In this document: one piece after another, positions 44,168 to 53,767 of the stretch
Position numbering within the stretch: the first letter of the stretch is position 1
How the letters are laid out: each line of letters opens with the position of its first letter
Assembly (NCBI RefSeq): GCF_021025955.1
Contig: NZ_JAJNCL010000003.1
Location: 434,001 to 498,000, forward strand
Origin: Rhodococcus qingshengii
GTDB taxonomy: Bacteria > Actinomycetota > Actinomycetes > Mycobacteriales > Mycobacteriaceae
Direction: 5' to 3'
Length of the DNA: 64,000 nt
Notes under the pieces: generated by a model
What the model saw: the letters and a program-made list of their open reading frames with translations, nothing else
Databases searched by the model: none
Told to the model about the DNA's origin: nothing
Position numbers and translations under genes: made by a program

Positions 44168-44925
44168 CGTCCACCATTGCTGTCGATTCCGCGGTGATGC
44201 TTCGCCGGAATCTCAAACACGTTCTGCGTAGCCCTGATTCGATGATCACCGCGATAGCGCTGCCAGTCATGCTCATGCTTCTGTTCGTGTACGTCTTCGG
44301 TGGCGCCATCAACACCGGTACCGAGTACATCGACTACGTCGTGCCCGGAATCATCCTTCTGTGCGCCGATTTCGGCGCCTCGACCACCGCCGTCAGCGTC
44401 TCGAGCGACATGAAGGACGGGATCATCGACCGTTTCCGGACGCTCGCGATCTCACCGTCGTCCGTCCTGACCGGGCATGTGCTCGCCAGCGTCGTCCGCA
44501 ATGTTCTGACGACAGCGATCGTGGGTCTCGTCGCTCTGATCATGGGTTTTCGGCCGACCAGCGATCCTCTACGGTGGATGGGTGTCGCCGCGGTGATCGT
44601 CGCCTTCGTGTTCGCGATGTCGTACCTGTCGACGGCACTGGGGCTCCTGGCCCGGAACCCCGAGGCGGCAAGTGGTTTCACCTTCGCCATCATGTTCCTG
44701 CCCTACGTCAGCACTGCCTTCGTCCCGGCCGAGACCATGCCGTCGTGGCTGCAAGGGTTCGCTCGCCACCAGCCGGTGACCCCCATTATCGAGACGGTGC
44801 GTGGACTCTTGATGGGCACCCCGATCGGAAACAGCGCCGTCATCGCGCTCGCCTGGTATCTGGGCATCGCCGCCGTGGGATTCGTATGGTCTAACTGGCT
44901 CTACCGGCGAAGGACGGCAAGCTGA
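44164..44925 (+). CDS. ABC-2 type permease (DrrB-like), partner ATPase decayed
   Basis: The 253-residue permease has six membrane helices and the ABC2 motif FGASTTAVSVSSDMKDGIIDRFRTL, followed by the typical C-terminal FMFLPYVSTAF..AETMPSWLQ region. It is intact, but its ATPase partner directly upstream has lost its Walker A, and the divergent tetR is broken. Proteins of this type export drugs such as daunorubicin. It is probably non-functional unless another ATPase serves it. Two hairpins follow the stop. Confidence 0.85.
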   Translation: MTSTIAVDSAVMLRRNLKHVLRSPDSMITAIALPVMLMLLFVYVFGGAINTGTEYIDYVVPGIILLCADFGASTTAVSVSSDMKDGIIDRFRTLAISPSSVLTGHVLASVVRNVLTTAIVGLVALIMGFRPTSDPLRWMGVAAVIVAFVFAMSYLSTALGLLARNPEAASGFTFAIMFLPYVSTAFVPAETMPSWLQGFARHQPVTPIIETVRGLLMGTPIGNSAVIALAWYLGIAAVGFVWSNWLYRRRTAS

Positions 44926-44936
44926 CCACACAAGAA

Positions 44937-44962
44937 AGCCCCACACCTGACGGTGCGGGGCT
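44937..44962 (+). terminator. hairpin after the DrrB-like permease
   Basis: AGCCCCACACC (44937-44947) pairs with GGTGCGGGGCT (44952-44962) with one wobble and a 4-nt loop, 11 bp after the permease stop; a second palindrome follows at once. Confidence 0.8.
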
Positions 44963-44968
44963 CGCTTG

Positions 44969-45011
44969 CTGTGCGCCTTTACTAACCGCGGGGGTTAATA
45001 AAGGCGCACAG
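44969..45011. repeat. palindromic element, copy B (bidirectional terminator)
   Basis: CTGTGCGCCTTTACTAACC (44969-44987) pairs with 44993-45011 (one wobble) around a 5-nt loop. The arms are the same as in copy A (30603-30652) while loops differ. It lies between the convergent permease and FKBP genes, 4 bp from the FKBP stop. Confidence 0.9.
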
Positions 45012-45015
45012 TGAA

Positions 45016-45378
45016 TTACTTGGCGTCCAGCAGATCGATCACGAAGACCAAGGTCTTGCCGGAAAGCTGGTGTCCTGCACCGGCGGGGCCGTATGCCAAC
45101 TCCGGCGGAATGGTGAGCTGACGGCGTCCGCCGACCTTCATGCCCGGGATGCCGTCCTGCCAACCCTTGATCAGGCCACGAAGCGGGAACTGAATGGACT
45201 CGCCACGGCTCCAGGAAGAGTCGAACTCTTCGCCGGATTCGAACTCGACACCGACGTAGTGAACGTCGACGGTGCCACCGGGAACGGCTTCGGCGCCTTC
45301 TCCGACAACCAGGTCCTTGATAACCAGATCGGTCGGCGCGGGGCCTTCCTGGAACTCGATTACGGGCTTGCTACTCAT
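45016..45378 (-). CDS. FKBP-type peptidyl-prolyl cis-trans isomerase
   Basis: The 120-residue single-domain FKBP catalyses prolyl isomerisation and may act as a chaperone. Active-site residues are visible in VDVHYVGVEFESGEEFDSSW, PLRGLIKGWQDGIPGMKVGG and IPPELAYGP. There is no signal peptide, so it is cytosolic. ATG 45378 follows GAGGAGGAC. It lies 37 bp after gltA on the same strand and may share its transcript. Confidence 0.93.
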   Translation of the reverse strand: MSSKPVIEFQEGPAPTDLVIKDLVVGEGAEAVPGGTVDVHYVGVEFESGEEFDSSWSRGESIQFPLRGLIKGWQDGIPGMKVGGRRQLTIPPELAYGPAGAGHQLSGKTLVFVIDLLDAK

Positions 45379-45415
45379 GGGTCCTCCTCGTTGAGGCGAA
45401 AATTGTGGGCAGGGG

Positions 45416-46714
45416 CTAGCGGGTGGTGATTTCCCGATAGTCGCGCTCGGTGTAGCCGGTGTAGATCTGGCGTGGGCGGCCGATCTTCGTAGCCGGATCC
45501 TCGTGCATTTCACGCCAGTGCGCAATCCAACCGGGCAGACGGCCCATGGCGAACAGCACCGTGAACATACGCGGCGGGAAGCCCATCGCGCGGTAGATGA
45601 GGCCGGTGTAGAAGTCGACGTTCGGGTAAAGCTTGCGCTCGATGAAGTAATCGTCCGTGAGGGCGGCTTCTTCGAGTTGCATTGCGATGTTGAGCAGTTC
45701 GTCGTCGCCGCCGAGCTTGGCGAGGATGGTGTGCGCGGTTTCGCGGACCAGCGCGGCGCGCGGGTCGTAATTGCGGTAGACGCGGTGCCCGAAGCCCATG
45801 AGCTTCACGCCGTCTTCCTTGTTCTTGACCTTGCGGACGAACTCGGCTGCGGTGCTGCCGCTGGCCTTGATCTCGTCGAGCATCTCGAGCACTGCCTGGT
45901 TCGCGCCGCCGTGCAGCGGGCCCCACAGTGCGTTGATGCCGGCAGAGACGGAGGTGAACAGGTTGGCGTCCGACGAGCCGACCATACGCACGGTCGACGT
46001 CGAGCAGTTCTGCTCGTGGTCCGCGTGCAGGATCAGCAGCATGTCGAGTGCCTTGGCGACCTCGGGATCACCCTGGTACGGCTCGGCGGGGAAGCCGAAC
46101 GTCATACGCATGAAGTTCTCGACCAGGTTCAACGAGTTGTCCGGGTACAGGAACGGCTGTCCGACGGACTTCTTGTACGCGTACGCAGCGATGGTCGGCA
46201 GCTTCGCGAGAAGACGGATGGTGGACAGTTCCACCTGCTCCGGATCCTCGGGATCGAGCGAATCCTGGTAGTACGCCGACAGTGCGTTCACTGCGGACGA
46301 GAGAACCGGCATCGGGTGAGCGTTGCGCGGGAAACCGTCGAAGAACCGCTTGAGGTCCTCGTGGAGCAGGGTGTGTCGACGAATGCGGTCCGTGAAGGAC
46401 TCGAGCTGGGCGTCGGTCGGCAGTTCGCCGTAGATCAGCAGGTAGCTGACCTCGATGAACGTCGACTTACCCGCCAACTGCTCGATGGGATATCCGCGGT
46501 AACGCAGGATCCCCTTCTCGCCGTCGATATAGGTGATTGCAGAACTGGTGGATGCAGTGTTCACAAAACCGGGGTCAAGGGTGGTGTACCCCGTTGTGGC
46601 CAGCAGCTTTCCCAGCTCGATGCCGTCATTGCCCTCAGTTGCCCTGGCAATGGACATCGTGTACTCACCACCGGGGTAAGTAAGCGTGGGCTTTGTGTCA
46701 TTGTCAGCGGGCAC
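45416..46714 (-). CDS. gltA: citrate synthase (type II, GltA2-like)
   Basis: The 432-residue enzyme condenses oxaloacetate and acetyl-CoA at the entry of the TCA cycle. The N-terminal domain (about residues 1-75) marks the hexameric type II class. Catalytic residues lie in LWGPLHGGANQAV (His near 270), MGFGHRVYRNYDPRA (His near 311) and the Asp in YPNVDFYTG near 368. It corresponds to M. tuberculosis gltA2 (Rv0896). GTG 46714 is the start, with GAAGGATCC-type sequence upstream. A second, shorter citrate synthase is encoded 3.6 kb away. Confidence 0.94.
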   Translation of the reverse strand: MPADNDTKPTLTYPGGEYTMSIARATEGNDGIELGKLLATTGYTTLDPGFVNTASTSSAITYIDGEKGILRYRGYPIEQLAGKSTFIEVSYLLIYGELPTDAQLESFTDRIRRHTLLHEDLKRFFDGFPRNAHPMPVLSSAVNALSAYYQDSLDPEDPEQVELSTIRLLAKLPTIAAYAYKKSVGQPFLYPDNSLNLVENFMRMTFGFPAEPYQGDPEVAKALDMLLILHADHEQNCSTSTVRMVGSSDANLFTSVSAGINALWGPLHGGANQAVLEMLDEIKASGSTAAEFVRKVKNKEDGVKLMGFGHRVYRNYDPRAALVRETAHTILAKLGGDDELLNIAMQLEEAALTDDYFIERKLYPNVDFYTGLIYRAMGFPPRMFTVLFAMGRLPGWIAHWREMHEDPATKIGRPRQIYTGYTERDYREITTR

Positions 46715-47072
46715 GAAGGATCCCTCTCAAGCTCGAACCAACGAGTAACTACATGCGATCAACTAGAAACTAGTCGCACGGGCGAGATCGTGCCGAAGGA
46801 GGGTCGCTCCACGGCTATTTTTCGGGTACTCACGAACCCGACATACCCGCCGAAACTGAAACACGTTACAGGCTGAATTTTCTCCCTCGCGCGACCGATA
46901 CTCCAGTCTACGGAATCATGCGTTCACCCACACTGATCTGCACGTCTCGACAGGAGCACACGATATGGACGAACGATGGACCTTCCGGACCACTGACACC
47001 GCGTACTGAAAACCGATTGTTATCGGCTGATGCCTACTTGGCGTTACACGATCCCACGGTATGAGAGCCGGA
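46715..47072. other. intergenic region upstream of gltA, no confirmed gene
   Basis: This 358-bp gap should hold the gltA promoter. A 14-codon frame (46965-47009, MDERWTFRTTDTAY) follows ACAGGAG, is followed by a weak 5-bp hairpin, and could be a tiny peptide, but cannot be supported further. ACTAG-N6-CTAGT-like repeats near 46760-46775 may be regulatory. Otherwise nothing is visible. Confidence 0.5.
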
Positions 47073-48020
47073 TCACAGAGCCTTGATGCCCCAGCTACCC
47101 GTCCACGACTGATTCGGTTGAAGGACCAGGAGATCGATGCCCGAGTTGAAGGCGTCGGGCGGGCATGTCATCGGTTCCAATGCCAATGCGCGTCCACGGT
47201 CGGGATATCCCTTGTCATTGGCAGGATCTGCGATGAATGCCTGAACCCACGGGAACTCGCGGTTGGTCCACAGCGCGGTGCCCGTTCCGTCCGGCGCGAG
47301 CAATTCGTGCTGAGTGCGACCACTCCCGTCGACGACGTCCAACGCGCTGTACGGCGTGTCCAACTGAACTCCGGCGAGCGGTCTCGGTGTCCGGAAGTCG
47401 TAGTCCGTACCGGCGACGGCCTGCGAATACGCATTCGGCAGCATCCTCGCCGGATCGATCGGCAACCGCGTGCCGGCCGCCAGATGCAGAGCACATTCGT
47501 CGAGAGGAAAATCGCCGGCGCGGATGAAGGTATGCATTCCGAGCCCGAACGGCGACGACGTCGCACCCCTGTTCGTGGCCGTGTGAGTGACGGTCAACCC
47601 GTCGGCACCGACTGCGTAGGCGACCGTCAACTGCAACGGATACGGCCACCCCTTGTGCAGGCCGACGTCCACCGACAGTTCGACGCGCTCGTAGGTGTGG
47701 TCGACGAGGGTCCAATTACGACGTCTGACAAACCCGTGGCTTGCGTTCCCCAGTGCCGGTTCGGTGATCTCGAGTTGATGCTCGATTCCGTCGAACATGA
47801 AGTGCCCGTCCCGAATCCGGTTGGGCCACGGTGCGAGAACCAATCCGGCAGAGAGCGGTGGCTTCGATCCGATGGCCCAGGTTTCGGTCAGCGCACGCCG
47901 ACCGTTGGGACCCTCGTGATCGAGAAGCCGCAACCCGGCACCGGCCGCGGCGATCTCGGCGCGATAACCGCCACCACGGATCTCGAACCCTCCCCTACCC
48001 GTGCTGTGCGGCGCAGTCAT
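47073..48020 (-). CDS. aldose 1-epimerase family protein (GalM-like)
   Basis: The 315-residue protein has the mutarotase fold with the catalytic histidine motifs NASHGFVRRRNW near residue 92 and FGLGMHTFI near 158, and the catalytic glutamate in LALEPMTCPPDAFNSG near 283. It probably interconverts alpha and beta hexoses; the variant is closer to the YihR/YeaD-type group than to classical GalM. ATG 48020. It is the last gene of a possible minus-strand run after the MFS gene (41-bp gap). Confidence 0.87.
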   Translation of the reverse strand: MTAPHSTGRGGFEIRGGGYRAEIAAAGAGLRLLDHEGPNGRRALTETWAIGSKPPLSAGLVLAPWPNRIRDGHFMFDGIEHQLEITEPALGNASHGFVRRRNWTLVDHTYERVELSVDVGLHKGWPYPLQLTVAYAVGADGLTVTHTATNRGATSSPFGLGMHTFIRAGDFPLDECALHLAAGTRLPIDPARMLPNAYSQAVAGTDYDFRTPRPLAGVQLDTPYSALDVVDGSGRTQHELLAPDGTGTALWTNREFPWVQAFIADPANDKGYPDRGRALALEPMTCPPDAFNSGIDLLVLQPNQSWTGSWGIKAL

Positions 48021-48061
48021 ACGTACCAGTTTCCACCACGAGCGACCGGTTAACCAGAACG

Positions 48062-49327
48062 TCAGGCGGCGCGTCCCACCTTGTAACGAACGAACGCCGG
48101 AAATGCGAGAGCAGAAAGGACAACGCCGACAATCACCAGGAAGCCGCCGCCGGCCGCCGCGACACCGGTTCCGAACAAGAAGGCCGCTCCGCCGTGCAGT
48201 ACGTCACCGATGCGCGGACCACCTGCCACGACCACGATGAAGACGCCCTGCAATCTTCCACGCATGTCGTCGGTTGCCACTTGCTGGAGCATCGTGCTGC
48301 GGAATGCGGCCGAGACCATGTCGACGGCGCCGCCGAAAGCCAGGAACGCCACCGCGACCCAGAGCAGAATCACGCTGGAACCCGGACTCGCGAAGTACAC
48401 GGCAACGCCGAAGCCGACCATGGACAGTCCCCACAGCGCGATACAGACCAGCACGGCGCGTCCCTGGTACTGCACCCGCGGCAACCAGCCCGAGAAGACT
48501 CCGCCCAGAACAGCTCCCACCGACATCGCCGCGAACAGCAGTCCGAGCGCAAAACCGCCGCTGGCGGGGTCACCGAAGGATTCGTGGGCGATCTCCGGGA
48601 ACAGTGCTCGCGACATCCCGAACACCATCGCGATGATGTCCACCACAAACGAAGCGAGCAGAACCTTCTGCGTCGCCAGATACGTGAAACCGCCCAGAAC
48701 TTCGCTCAATCCGGCCCGCCGAGAGGTTCCGGTCGGCGGAATCGCCGGGAGCTTCCACACTGCCCACAACGTGGCGAGCAGAAAGATCGAGTCGAGCAGG
48801 TAGAGCAGTTGCAGACCAGCCGACGGTATGAGGACGCCGGCCAGCAGCGGGCCGGCTATCGCACCGAACTGCACGACAGTCATGTTGAGCGAGTTCGCGG
48901 CAGGTAACTGCCGGCCCGGAATCAGGCGAGGAATAATCGCCGCTCGCGTCGGCTGGTTGACGGCAAAGAACGCCTGTTGAACCGAGAACAAGCCGAGCAC
49001 CAACCACACGTTGTTCACGTTCAAGGCAGCCTGGATCCAGAACAGCACCGACGTGACACCGAGTCCGATCGACGTGATCATCAACAGCCGTCGTCGATCC
49101 ATGACGTCGGCGAGTGCGCCGCCCCACAGACCGAAAACGATCAGCGGTACCAGACCAAAAATTCCCGTCAGACCGACGTAGGCCGAGCTTCGGGTGATCT
49201 CGTACACCTGCTGCGGTACGGCGACCACACTGAGCTGAGCGCCGATGACGGTGACGATGCCAGCCGTCCACAGTCGTCGATAGTCGCGATTCTCGAGCGG
49301 AGTCGTGTCCGCAAGTAGCCTGCTCAC
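48062..49327 (-). CDS. MFS transporter (MFS_3 group)
   Basis: The 421-residue carrier begins with ENRDYRRLWTAGIVTVIGAQL and has the motif A region GGALADVMDRRRLLM. About twelve helices can be traced. The EntS-like MFS_3 group includes siderophore and drug exporters. GTG 49327 overlaps the pdxH stop (GTGA), so the two genes are translationally coupled; this start is preferred over in-frame codons farther upstream. Link to PdxH is unknown, but export of a vitamin-like compound is possible. Confidence 0.87.
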   Translation of the reverse strand: MSRLLADTTPLENRDYRRLWTAGIVTVIGAQLSVVAVPQQVYEITRSSAYVGLTGIFGLVPLIVFGLWGGALADVMDRRRLLMITSIGLGVTSVLFWIQAALNVNNVWLVLGLFSVQQAFFAVNQPTRAAIIPRLIPGRQLPAANSLNMTVVQFGAIAGPLLAGVLIPSAGLQLLYLLDSIFLLATLWAVWKLPAIPPTGTSRRAGLSEVLGGFTYLATQKVLLASFVVDIIAMVFGMSRALFPEIAHESFGDPASGGFALGLLFAAMSVGAVLGGVFSGWLPRVQYQGRAVLVCIALWGLSMVGFGVAVYFASPGSSVILLWVAVAFLAFGGAVDMVSAAFRSTMLQQVATDDMRGRLQGVFIVVVAGGPRIGDVLHGGAAFLFGTGVAAAGGGFLVIVGVVLSALAFPAFVRYKVGRAA

Positions 49328-50037
49328 GGCTGGAGTCGGACGGCGGACCACTGACCGTCGACCAGACTCGTGCGAACTCGATTGTGCATGCGGTTCGCGC
49401 GTCCTTGCCAGAACTCGACAGACTCCGGCCGGATCAGAATCCCGCCCCAGTTCGGTGGCACCGGAATCTCACCGTCCACGCCGAATCGAGCAGCAACCTC
49501 ACGTAGTTGCTCGTCGAGATCGGCACGCGAGCCGATCGGACGAGACTGCGACGACGCCCACGCGCCGAGCTGCGATCCACGAGGCCTGGTTCGCCAATAC
49601 TCTTGCGTCAGTTGAGCACTCACCCGTTCGGTGGCGCCGCGAACGATCACCTGCCTGGCAAGAGTCAGCCACGTGAAGTTGGCCGACGCGTACGGATGGG
49701 CGTCGAGTTGACGAGCCTTGTCGGATCCATAGTTGGTGAAGAAGAGCACGCCGTCTTCGCTGAGACCCTTGCAGAGCACGGTGCGCGACGCCGGGTGTCC
49801 ACGGTCGTCCACCGTCGACAGAGTCATGGCGTTCGGTTCCGGCGCGTCCGCTTCGACGGCGTCCACGAGCCATTGACGCATGAGGGGCAGCCAACCGGTC
49901 TCGACGATCGAGGTATCCAATTCCGCACTCATGCGGTCCTCGACGGACTCCGATTCGCTGCCTGCTTGCGGATAGCCCACACGCATGGCCGCGAGTTCGT
50001 TGTCCACCGCCTGCGGGTCCTGACGTTCATTCGACAC
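49324..50037 (-). CDS. pdxH: pyridoxamine 5'-phosphate oxidase
   Basis: The 237-residue FMN enzyme makes pyridoxal 5'-phosphate from pyridoxine or pyridoxamine phosphate. FMN-contact motifs: MTLSTVDDRGHPASRTVLCK near residue 72, FFTNYGSDKARQLDAHP near 98, and the C-terminal signature WGGILIRPESVEFWQGRANRMHNR ending in RLQP. GTG 50037 is the best start; upstream codons lack similarity and there is no strong Shine-Dalgarno. PLP is the cofactor of SerC encoded nearby. Divergent from citA. Confidence 0.93.
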   Translation of the reverse strand: MSNERQDPQAVDNELAAMRVGYPQAGSESESVEDRMSAELDTSIVETGWLPLMRQWLVDAVEADAPEPNAMTLSTVDDRGHPASRTVLCKGLSEDGVLFFTNYGSDKARQLDAHPYASANFTWLTLARQVIVRGATERVSAQLTQEYWRTRPRGSQLGAWASSQSRPIGSRADLDEQLREVAARFGVDGEIPVPPNWGGILIRPESVEFWQGRANRMHNRVRTSLVDGQWSAVRLQP

Positions 50038-50102
50038 AGCCGAGAACGCTACTCCCGGGTACTCACTGGCCAACGGCTACGCGGCACGCGCTAAAGTTTG
50101 CC

Positions 50103-50180
50103 GTGGCTAGACCCGACCCGGACCGCGAGCCGCACCAGCGACAGCAACCGAATCGGGACGAGACGATTGCGCAGTACTAA
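50103..50180 (+). CDS. possible leaderless 25-residue leader ORF before citA
   Basis: GTG 50103 opens a 25-codon frame (VARPDPDREPHQRQQPNRDE...) with no Shine-Dalgarno. TAAAGT (50092-50097), a -10-like hexamer, lies 5 nt upstream, so a transcript could start at the GTG itself, as is common in actinobacteria. The product is very hydrophilic. It ends 102 bp before citA and could be an upstream peptide. Only weak evidence. Confidence 0.3.
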   Translation: MARPDPDREPHQRQQPNRDETIAQY

Positions 50181-50282
50181 ACACGGTGCGTGCTCATCCC
50201 TGCGAGCACCGAGGCGCAGTCACTGAAGCTGAGGCAGTGCGACTGTAGACCTGGCGCACTCGAACGAGGAGAGTCCACGAGA

Positions 50283-51410
50283 ATGGCAGCGAGCGCAGCA
50301 ATACCGGACGATTTTGTGAGCGGACTCGAAGGCGTCGTCGCCTTCACCAGCGATATCGCAGAACCCGACAAAGACGGCGGCGCACTGCGCTACCGCGGAG
50401 TCGACATCGAAGACCTGGTCGGCCAGAGGGTCACCTTCGGCAACGTATGGGCCCTTCTCGTCGACGGCCGCTTCGGCCCCGGCCTCCCGCCGGCCGAGCC
50501 GTTCCCCCTCCCCATTCACACCGGCGACGTCCGTGTCGACGTCCAGGCCGGACTTGCGATGCTGGCTCCCATCTGGGGCTACCAGCCGCTCCTCGACATC
50601 GATGACGAGACAGCCCGCGACCAGCTCGCCCGCGCATCCGTCATGGCACTGTCCTACGTCGCGCAGTCCGCTCGCGGCATCTACCAGCCCGCAGTCCCCC
50701 AGAGCCGCATCGACGAGGCCAAGACGGTCACCGAGCGCTTCATGGTGCGCTGGAAGGGCGAGCCCGATCCGGCACACGTCGAGGCAATCGACGCGTACTG
50801 GGTCTCCGCAGCCGAGCACGGCATGAACGCCTCCACCTTCACGGCCCGCGTCATCGCATCCACCGGCGCCGACGTCGCGGCCTCGCTCTCCGGCGCCATC
50901 GGCGCGATGTCCGGCCCGCTGCACGGTGGCGCTCCGGCCCGCGTTCTTCCGATGATCGAAGAGACCGAGAAGACCGGCGACGCCCGCGCACTGGTCAAGG
51001 GAATCCTCGACCGCAAGGAAAAGCTCATGGGCTTCGGACACCGCGTCTACCGCGCCGAAGATCCCCGTGCACGCGTGCTCCGCGCCACCGCGAAGCGCCT
51101 CAACGCTCCCCGCTACGAGGCTGCCGCAGCTCTCGAGCAGGCAGCACTGACGGAACTGCGTGAGCGTCGTCCCGATCGCGCGATCGAGACCAACGTCGAG
51201 TTCTGGGCTGCAGTCATCCTCGACTTCGCCGAGGTTCCCGCGCACATGATGCCCGCCATGTTCACCTGTGGTCGCACCGCCGGTTGGTGTGCACACATCC
51301 TCGAGCAGAAGCGTCTCGGTAAGCTGGTACGCCCGGCCGCCATCTACACCGGCCCGGAGCCCCGCACTCCTGAGTCCGTCGAGGGCTGGGACCAGATCAG
51401 CCACGCGTGA
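50283..51410 (+). CDS. citA: citrate synthase 2 (CitA-like)
   Basis: The 375-residue enzyme is a shorter, type-I-like citrate synthase without the N-terminal domain of GltA. Catalytic residues are in MSGPLHGGAPARVL near residue 216, MGFGHRVYRAEDPRARVL near 249 and ETNVEFWAA near 303. It corresponds to M. tuberculosis CitA (Rv0889c); a 2-methylcitrate synthase activity is possible, but no prpD/prpB genes are near. ATG 50283 follows GAGGAGAG. It is followed by serC after 62 bp. Confidence 0.9.
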   Translation: MAASAAIPDDFVSGLEGVVAFTSDIAEPDKDGGALRYRGVDIEDLVGQRVTFGNVWALLVDGRFGPGLPPAEPFPLPIHTGDVRVDVQAGLAMLAPIWGYQPLLDIDDETARDQLARASVMALSYVAQSARGIYQPAVPQSRIDEAKTVTERFMVRWKGEPDPAHVEAIDAYWVSAAEHGMNASTFTARVIASTGADVAASLSGAIGAMSGPLHGGAPARVLPMIEETEKTGDARALVKGILDRKEKLMGFGHRVYRAEDPRARVLRATAKRLNAPRYEAAAALEQAALTELRERRPDRAIETNVEFWAAVILDFAEVPAHMMPAMFTCGRTAGWCAHILEQKRLGKLVRPAAIYTGPEPRTPESVEGWDQISHA

Positions 51411-51439
51411 CACCCGCTCGAATTCGCCAATCACGGTAG

Positions 51440-52594
<1,155 letters not shown>

Positions 52595-52612
52595 TTTTCA
52601 CACTGCTTCACC

Positions 52613-52645
52613 GCTCGGCCCTCGACATCGTGTCGGGGGCCGAGC
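52613..52645 (+). terminator. hairpin terminator after serC
   Basis: GCTCGGCCCTCGACA (52613-52627) pairs with 52631-52645 (one wobble) around a 3-nt loop, 18 bp after the serC stop, and is followed by GTCGTTTG. Confidence 0.87.
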
Positions 52646-52677
52646 GTCGTTTGTGCAAGACGTCGTTTGCGCAAGAC
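52646..52677 (+). repeat. 16-bp tandem duplication after the serC terminator
   Basis: GTCGTTTGYGCAAGAC occurs twice head to tail (52646-52661 and 52662-52677) with one difference. It is probably a slippage product at the end of the terminator. Confidence 0.8.
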
Positions 52678-52809
52678 CTTGTGAGCTACCACACCGGCAG
52701 GCGGATGCGAGGTCATCTCGCCCTGCGTGTCCTGCCGAGTCCATGGTCACGAATGAATTACAGTTGAGCGCGGCGCAAAGTCGCGAGCCGGCGCGATAAG
52801 GAGGTCAAT

Positions 52810-53715
52810 GTGCGAGAGCTTCGAGTGATCGGACTTGAACCCGATGGATCGCATGTGGTGTGCGCAGATGCTGAAACCGGCCAGAAATTCCGGCTTCCCG
52901 CCGATGACAAACTTCGTGCAGCTTCCCGCGGAGACGTGGCTCGACTCGGCCAGATTGAGATCGAAATGGAAAGCCAACTCCGTCCCCGCGAAATTCAGGC
53001 GCGCATTCGTTCCGGTGCTTCCGTAGAGCAGGTCGCCGAAGAAGCGAAGATCCCCATCAGCAAAGTCGAGCGCTTTGCGTACCCCGTTCTGCTCGAGCGT
53101 TCTCGCGCCGCGGAGATGGCTCAGGGCGGACACCCGGTGCGCGACAACGGCCCGACGGTTCCGACCCTCTCCGAAATCGTAACTCACGCATTCCGCGCCC
53201 GCGGCCACAGCATCGACGAGGCCACCTGGGATGCCTGGCGTGACGAGGACAATCAGTGGGTCGCCCAGTTGCAGTGGCAGGCCGGTCGCACCACCAACGC
53301 CGCACACTGGCGCTACCAGCCCGACGCGCACGGCGGAACGATCGTCGCACTCGACGACGCGGCATTCGACTTGATCGATCCCGACTTCGGTCGCCCGCTC
53401 CGAGGCCTGGTACCGGTGGTCTCGAACGAGCCGGAACAGCTCGAACTGTCCAGGTTCGACGTCGAACCGGTGGCGGAGATCGAGCCGGAGCCTGCAATAG
53501 TCCCCGAGCGGACCGTGGTGGCGGAACGGATCGTGGCGCCCGAGCCGATTGCCGTCGAACCGGAAACCGTCGTCGCCGAAGAGGTTCCCGAACCCGCACC
53601 GGATGTGACGCCGAAAACCGCGCCGCAACAGACGCAGACTAAGGACAAGCGCGGAAGGCCTGCTCTGCCCTCGTGGGACGACGTTCTTCTCGGGGTCCGC
53701 AGCAGCGGTCGCTGA
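52810..53715 (+). CDS. sepH: septation protein SepH
   Basis: The 301-residue protein begins MRELRVIGLEPDGSHVVCAD and has the conserved DUF3071 N-terminal domain with a helix-turn-helix (RPREIQARIRSGASVEQVAEE, residues about 58-80). The C-terminal half is a long Pro/Glu/Val-rich linker and a conserved terminal PSWDDVLLGVRSSGR. In Streptomyces SepH binds FtsZ and promotes Z-ring assembly; the mycobacterial homologue is Rv0883c. GTG 52810 follows AAGGAGGT. Nucleoid- and FtsZ-linked role at the division site is established for the family. Confidence 0.92.
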   Translation: MRELRVIGLEPDGSHVVCADAETGQKFRLPADDKLRAASRGDVARLGQIEIEMESQLRPREIQARIRSGASVEQVAEEAKIPISKVERFAYPVLLERSRAAEMAQGGHPVRDNGPTVPTLSEIVTHAFRARGHSIDEATWDAWRDEDNQWVAQLQWQAGRTTNAAHWRYQPDAHGGTIVALDDAAFDLIDPDFGRPLRGLVPVVSNEPEQLELSRFDVEPVAEIEPEPAIVPERTVVAERIVAPEPIAVEPETVVAEEVPEPAPDVTPKTAPQQTQTKDKRGRPALPSWDDVLLGVRSSGR

Positions 53716-53767
53716 GCCGAAGGGAAGTATTCTTCTTTCGACCGAGGCTGAGGAGAAAGGGCTGCCG

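Noticed and set aside
46965-47009. 14-codon frame with a ribosome-site-like AGGAG upstream of gltA
   Set aside because: Too short to judge, composition not distinctive, and the following hairpin is weak.
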